From contig JARFRJ010000108.1 in the NCBI GenBank assembly GCA_029287305.1, positions 1 through 9,408 on the forward strand: 9,408 nt of DNA. Direction: 5' to 3'. Both the position numbers and the translations under genes were made by a program. Shown here in pieces: positions 6,580-9,408 of the stretch. The stretch is from Hyphomonas sp. Lineage in GTDB: Bacteria; Pseudomonadota; Alphaproteobacteria; Caulobacterales; Hyphomonadaceae. The notes under the pieces are model-generated. The model was not told the DNA's origin, made no database searches, and worked only from the letters and a program-made list of their open reading frames with translations. Within the stretch, counting starts at the first letter, position 1; each line of letters begins with the position of its first letter.

Positions 6580-8061
6580 ATGGCTTATCAATCACCGGAT
6601 TATATCGAAGTTTTTCCACCACAAACTTTTGAGGCCTCAAATCAAGATATCCAATCAGCAAGTCTCAGCCTTATGTGGCGTTATCCGGAATTAAGCTTTT
6701 ACCGTGAAGGGGCTTATGCCTCGCGCGGGCGAGAGATTGCTCTGATCTTGGCGCTTATTGCAATAAGCGCTCCGTATCTGTGCCTATTGATACTATATTA
6801 TGCGGGCCTTATGCTATTATATGCGGCCCTGCTTATGCAGACCGGTTTGCTGGCCCTTCATCTGATAGGGCACACCAAACGCAAACTTACCGCTCTTCCG
6901 GATTTACCGGATATTGAGAAGGGGGAGGCTTGGCCCCATTACAGCGTCATTATCCCGCTTTATAAAGAGGCTCCCAGCATTGTCCGACTGGTGCAGGATA
7001 TGAAAGCCCTACGCTATCCAGAAGACAGGCTGGAAGTTATCTTTCTGCTCGAAGAAAAGGATGGGGCCACTCTTGACGCTTTGGTGTCCGAAAGGCTGCC
7101 CGCTCATTGGCGTCTATTTGTCCTGCCTGATGGACACCCCCGGACAAAGCCGCGCGCCCTGAATGTGGCGTTGAAATACATTAAAGGGACATATGTTACG
7201 GTCTATGATGCTGAGGATACCCCGCATCCCGATCAGCTCTCTGCCGCCTTACAGTGTTTTTTGGGCGCGGATGCAGGCCTAGCCTGTGTTCAGGCGCCTT
7301 TGGTGGCGCATAATGGGCTGGCTAATTGGTTATCGGGACAATGGGCGCTGGAATATCGCGTTCATTTCGGGTTATGGCTCCCGGCTCTTGCGCATATGCG
7401 CCTGCCGATTGCGCTTGGCGGGACGAGTAATCATTTCCGTGTGGACATTTTAAAGAGCTTGGCCGGATGGGATGCTTGGAATGTCACCGAAGATGCTGAT
7501 CTTGGCTTACGCTTGGCCCGATTTGGCTATCATATTGCGATGATAAATTTACCGACTTTGGAAGAAGCGCCCGAAAGCCTGAATATCTGGCTCCCGCAAC
7601 GCTCCCGCTGGCTGAAAGGGTATCTGCAGACACTGAGTGTCCTTTGGCGCACACCGATAAAAGCAGGTCGTGAGATGGGATATGGCGCTTTTGTGATCAG
7701 TCAAGTGAATTTGCTGAGCAGTGTTTTTTCAGCCTTTATTCACGGGCCATCTCTATTTTTGTGCTTTAGCGCCCTAATATTTCCAGATATTTCTCTGGGG
7801 GCTTTAGGTTGGCCCCTTTTGATCTTAAGCCTAATTGTTACCATGAGTGCGCGTTTACTGGCTCCCGGTCCGCGCACTTTACGCCGAATTTTTCTGGTTC
7901 TGACATCGCCTATATACTTCCCTTTACACAGTTTGGCGGCCTATCGCGCTGGATATGAGCTTTTTACCAAGCCCTGTAGCTGGGCGAAAACACCGCATGG
8001 CTTATGCAATCAAAACGCTGCGGTGAAAGCGGCTCTTTTTGCACAGATAACCGCTCAATAA
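6580..8061 (+). CDS. Membrane-bound family 2 glycosyltransferase (processive, cellulose-synthase-like)
   Basis: The 493-residue protein probably transfers sugars from a nucleotide sugar into a cell-surface polysaccharide, with its active site on the cytoplasmic face. A short N-terminal tail leads to two close transmembrane helices at about residues 52-97. The GT-A domain follows: HYSVIIPLYKE (120-130), LEVIFLLEEKDG (151-162), VYDAEDTPHPDQL with the DxD-like Asp210/Asp213, GGTSNHFR (280-287), WNVTEDADLGLRL with the catalytic-base motif TED (303-305), and LPQRSRWLKGYLQT (338-351), the QxxRW product-binding motif of processive enzymes. Helices return at about 370-400, 408-426 and 435-455, and the C-terminus has WAKTPHG. 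The substrate cannot be read from sequence. No PilZ domain or partner polymer gene is nearby. The start at 6580 lacks a clear ribosome site. The gene stands alone between divergent rnhA and the permease gene. Confidence 0.88.
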   Translation: MAYQSPDYIEVFPPQTFEASNQDIQSASLSLMWRYPELSFYREGAYASRGREIALILALIAISAPYLCLLILYYAGLMLLYAALLMQTGLLALHLIGHTKRKLTALPDLPDIEKGEAWPHYSVIIPLYKEAPSIVRLVQDMKALRYPEDRLEVIFLLEEKDGATLDALVSERLPAHWRLFVLPDGHPRTKPRALNVALKYIKGTYVTVYDAEDTPHPDQLSAALQCFLGADAGLACVQAPLVAHNGLANWLSGQWALEYRVHFGLWLPALAHMRLPIALGGTSNHFRVDILKSLAGWDAWNVTEDADLGLRLARFGYHIAMINLPTLEEAPESLNIWLPQRSRWLKGYLQTLSVLWRTPIKAGREMGYGAFVISQVNLLSSVFSAFIHGPSLFLCFSALIFPDISLGALGWPLLILSLIVTMSARLLAPGPRTLRRIFLVLTSPIYFPLHSLAAYRAGYELFTKPCSWAKTPHGLCNQNAAVKAALFAQITAQ

Positions 8062-8215
8062 AGATCATTGGATTTGCGGGGCATGTATTTACCCCATTCC
8101 AGATGTACCATAAGGTCCGCATATTGAGCGCGTTTGGTGTAGACTAATGCCGGCTCCAGAAACGCCTTGAAACATTTTTGCTCGGAACAGCTCTAAAGGG
8201 TGAAAGGTCTATATA

Positions 8216-9408
8216 ATGCTTGATGACTTTCTGTCCCAATGGCCGATGTGGGTGACGATCGTCATCGTTGCAACCTCAATCATTCTATATATGCTCGACC
8301 GCTGGTCTATGGAGCTGGTGTCTGCGGGCCTTTTTACCGCGCTTTTGGTGGTTTATGAATTACCGGGTGCAAAAGGTTTCACGGGCGAGGATTTGGACAC
8401 TGCAAATCTGTTATACGGTTTTGCCAATCCAGCGCTGATCACAATTATGGCCTTACTGATTGTCGGACAGGGTCTGTTTCAGACCGGGGCTCTGGATCGG
8501 TTCACCAAGTTTCTGACTGCAAATTATGACCGGTCGCCCTTGATCACCCTATTTGTTGCCTTTGCGGGTGTTTTTGTCACCAGCGCCTTTATCAATAATA
8601 CACCGATCATTATTATGTTTTTACCTGTTATGAGCGCCATGGCGATGCGGATGAATGCCTCGCCCTCCAAACTGATGATGCCTCTTAGCTTTGTCGGTGT
8701 TTTAGCGGGCATGACCACACTGATCGGAACGTCGACAAATTTGCTCGCTGCCGAGGTCTATCGCGAAGCAGAAGGGCTGACGATCGGATTTTTTGATCTG
8801 ACCCCGGTGGGGCTGATCCTTGCGCTTGCTGGGTTTCTTTATATCGCCGCAACGTCGAGGATTTTTCTGCCCAATCGTGAAGCTATGTCGTCCAGTTTGA
8901 CGGAGTTTTCCGGCAAGCAATATGTTGCGCAGATTGAAGTGACGCAAAATCATTTTCTGGTCGGGAAATCCCCTATTGCCGGTATTTTTGAAGATTTACC
9001 GCGCATGACGGTGCGCATGATCCAAAGGGGTGAGCGGGCTATTCTGCCGCCCTTTGATGAGATTGTCCTACAGCCGGGCGATCTGGTTATTGTCGCGGCG
9101 ACCCGAAATGTGATCAGCGAGGCACTCTCCAGCTTTCCGGATATTATGCGTCAGGTCCGCGGCGATGCGCAGGATAGGCCGGATCGCAATCAATCCCTGC
9201 TTTTGACAGAGGCTGTCATCGCGCCCGGCTCGCGCATGGCGGGTCGCACACTTGAAATGCTTGGATTCCGACGATTGACCCGGTCTTTCGTCTTAGGAAT
9301 ACAACGTCGCTCGCGCATGATCCGCTCGCGCTTGGGGCAAATCCGATTGGAGGCTGGCGACACGCTGCTTCTATGTACCTCGCCGGACGCTTTTACAGAG
9401 TTACGCAA
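8216..9408 (+). CDS. SLC13-family permease with RCK_C (TrkA-C) domains (3' end outside window)
   Basis: This inner-membrane transporter is of the SLC13/DASS (divalent anion:sodium symporter) type. The 397 residues visible start with about seven membrane segments up to residue 220. They include the family signature loop SAFINNTPIIIMFLPVM (123-139) and the second hairpin GMTTLIGTSTNLLAAE (165-180), whose Ser/Thr/Asn residues in relatives bind the sodium ion and the anion. Then come two soluble RCK_C domains: about 233-310 (with LQPGDLVIVAATRNV) and about 328-397 (with LEAGDTLLLCTSP), which usually sit on the cytoplasmic side between the two membrane halves and bind a regulatory ligand. Relatives are about 590 residues long, so the second membrane half lies past the window edge. 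Sulfate or a dicarboxylate is a plausible substrate but is not proven. The ATG at 8216 has AAAGG eight bases before it. Confidence 0.88.
   Translation, partial: MLDDFLSQWPMWVTIVIVATSIILYMLDRWSMELVSAGLFTALLVVYELPGAKGFTGEDLDTANLLYGFANPALITIMALLIVGQGLFQTGALDRFTKFLTANYDRSPLITLFVAFAGVFVTSAFINNTPIIIMFLPVMSAMAMRMNASPSKLMMPLSFVGVLAGMTTLIGTSTNLLAAEVYREAEGLTIGFFDLTPVGLILALAGFLYIAATSRIFLPNREAMSSSLTEFSGKQYVAQIEVTQNHFLVGKSPIAGIFEDLPRMTVRMIQRGERAILPPFDEIVLQPGDLVIVAATRNVISEALSSFPDIMRQVRGDAQDRPDRNQSLLLTEAVIAPGSRMAGRTLEMLGFRRLTRSFVLGIQRRSRMIRSRLGQIRLEAGDTLLLCTSPDAFTELR

Noticed and set aside
6417..6661. Two short opposing open frames over the rnhA/glycosyltransferase divergent region
   Set aside because: They overlap both real gene starts or the AT-rich promoter region, have no ribosome site and show no domain-like composition.
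8078..8096. GGGG...CCCC hairpin after the glycosyltransferase as a terminator
   Set aside because: Only four pairs with a 10-base loop and no following T-run; too weak to call.
8524..9408. Minus-strand open frames antisense to the permease
   Set aside because: The plus frame encodes a continuous SLC13/RCK_C protein; the antisense products are low-complexity and rich in Arg, Lys and Ile.

Overview
The window is a stretch of bacterial chromosome. Gene content and protein style suggest an alphaproteobacterium of moderate GC (about 50% by eye), but that is an inference with no rRNA marker here to confirm it. No tRNA, rRNA, CRISPR array, insertion sequence or phage gene was recognised. The left and right genes run off the window edges.

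Layout. (1) Positions 1-3254 hold a polyhydroxyalkanoate (PHA) locus. On the minus strand a class II-type (medium-chain-length) PHA synthase, phaC, is followed 21 bp later by the intracellular PHA depolymerase phaZ, cut by the window start. Divergent on the plus strand is a TetR-family regulator that resembles Pseudomonas PhaD. The region between phaC and the regulator carries two short palindromes that are candidate operators. (2) Positions 3440-5006 are plus strand: secE, then nusG, then a histidine-kinase-like protein that keeps the phospho-acceptor His motif but lacks recognisable ATP-binding glycine boxes. The ribosomal protein gene rplK, the usual neighbour of nusG, is absent. (3) Positions 5049-6375 are minus strand: rnhA (RNase HI) and, downstream of it, an exported pentapeptide-repeat protein. 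(4) Positions 6580-8061 encode a membrane-bound family 2 processive-type glycosyltransferase. (5) From 8216 to the right edge runs an SLC13-type permease with RCK_C (TrkA-C) domains.

How the genes work together. phaC builds storage polyester from (R)-3-hydroxyacyl-CoA, phaZ mobilises it, and the TetR protein probably senses a fatty-acid or acyl-CoA signal and controls the divergent pair. secE and nusG are core housekeeping genes (translocon and transcription elongation). The kinase-like gene is probably co-transcribed with them. The other genes look individually placed, with no visible shared pathway.

No clearly new multi-gene system was found. The points most worth a second look are the kinase-like protein behind nusG, the Pseudomonas-like class II PHA locus in an apparently alphaproteobacterial setting, and the small repeats and palindromes in the divergent promoter regions.
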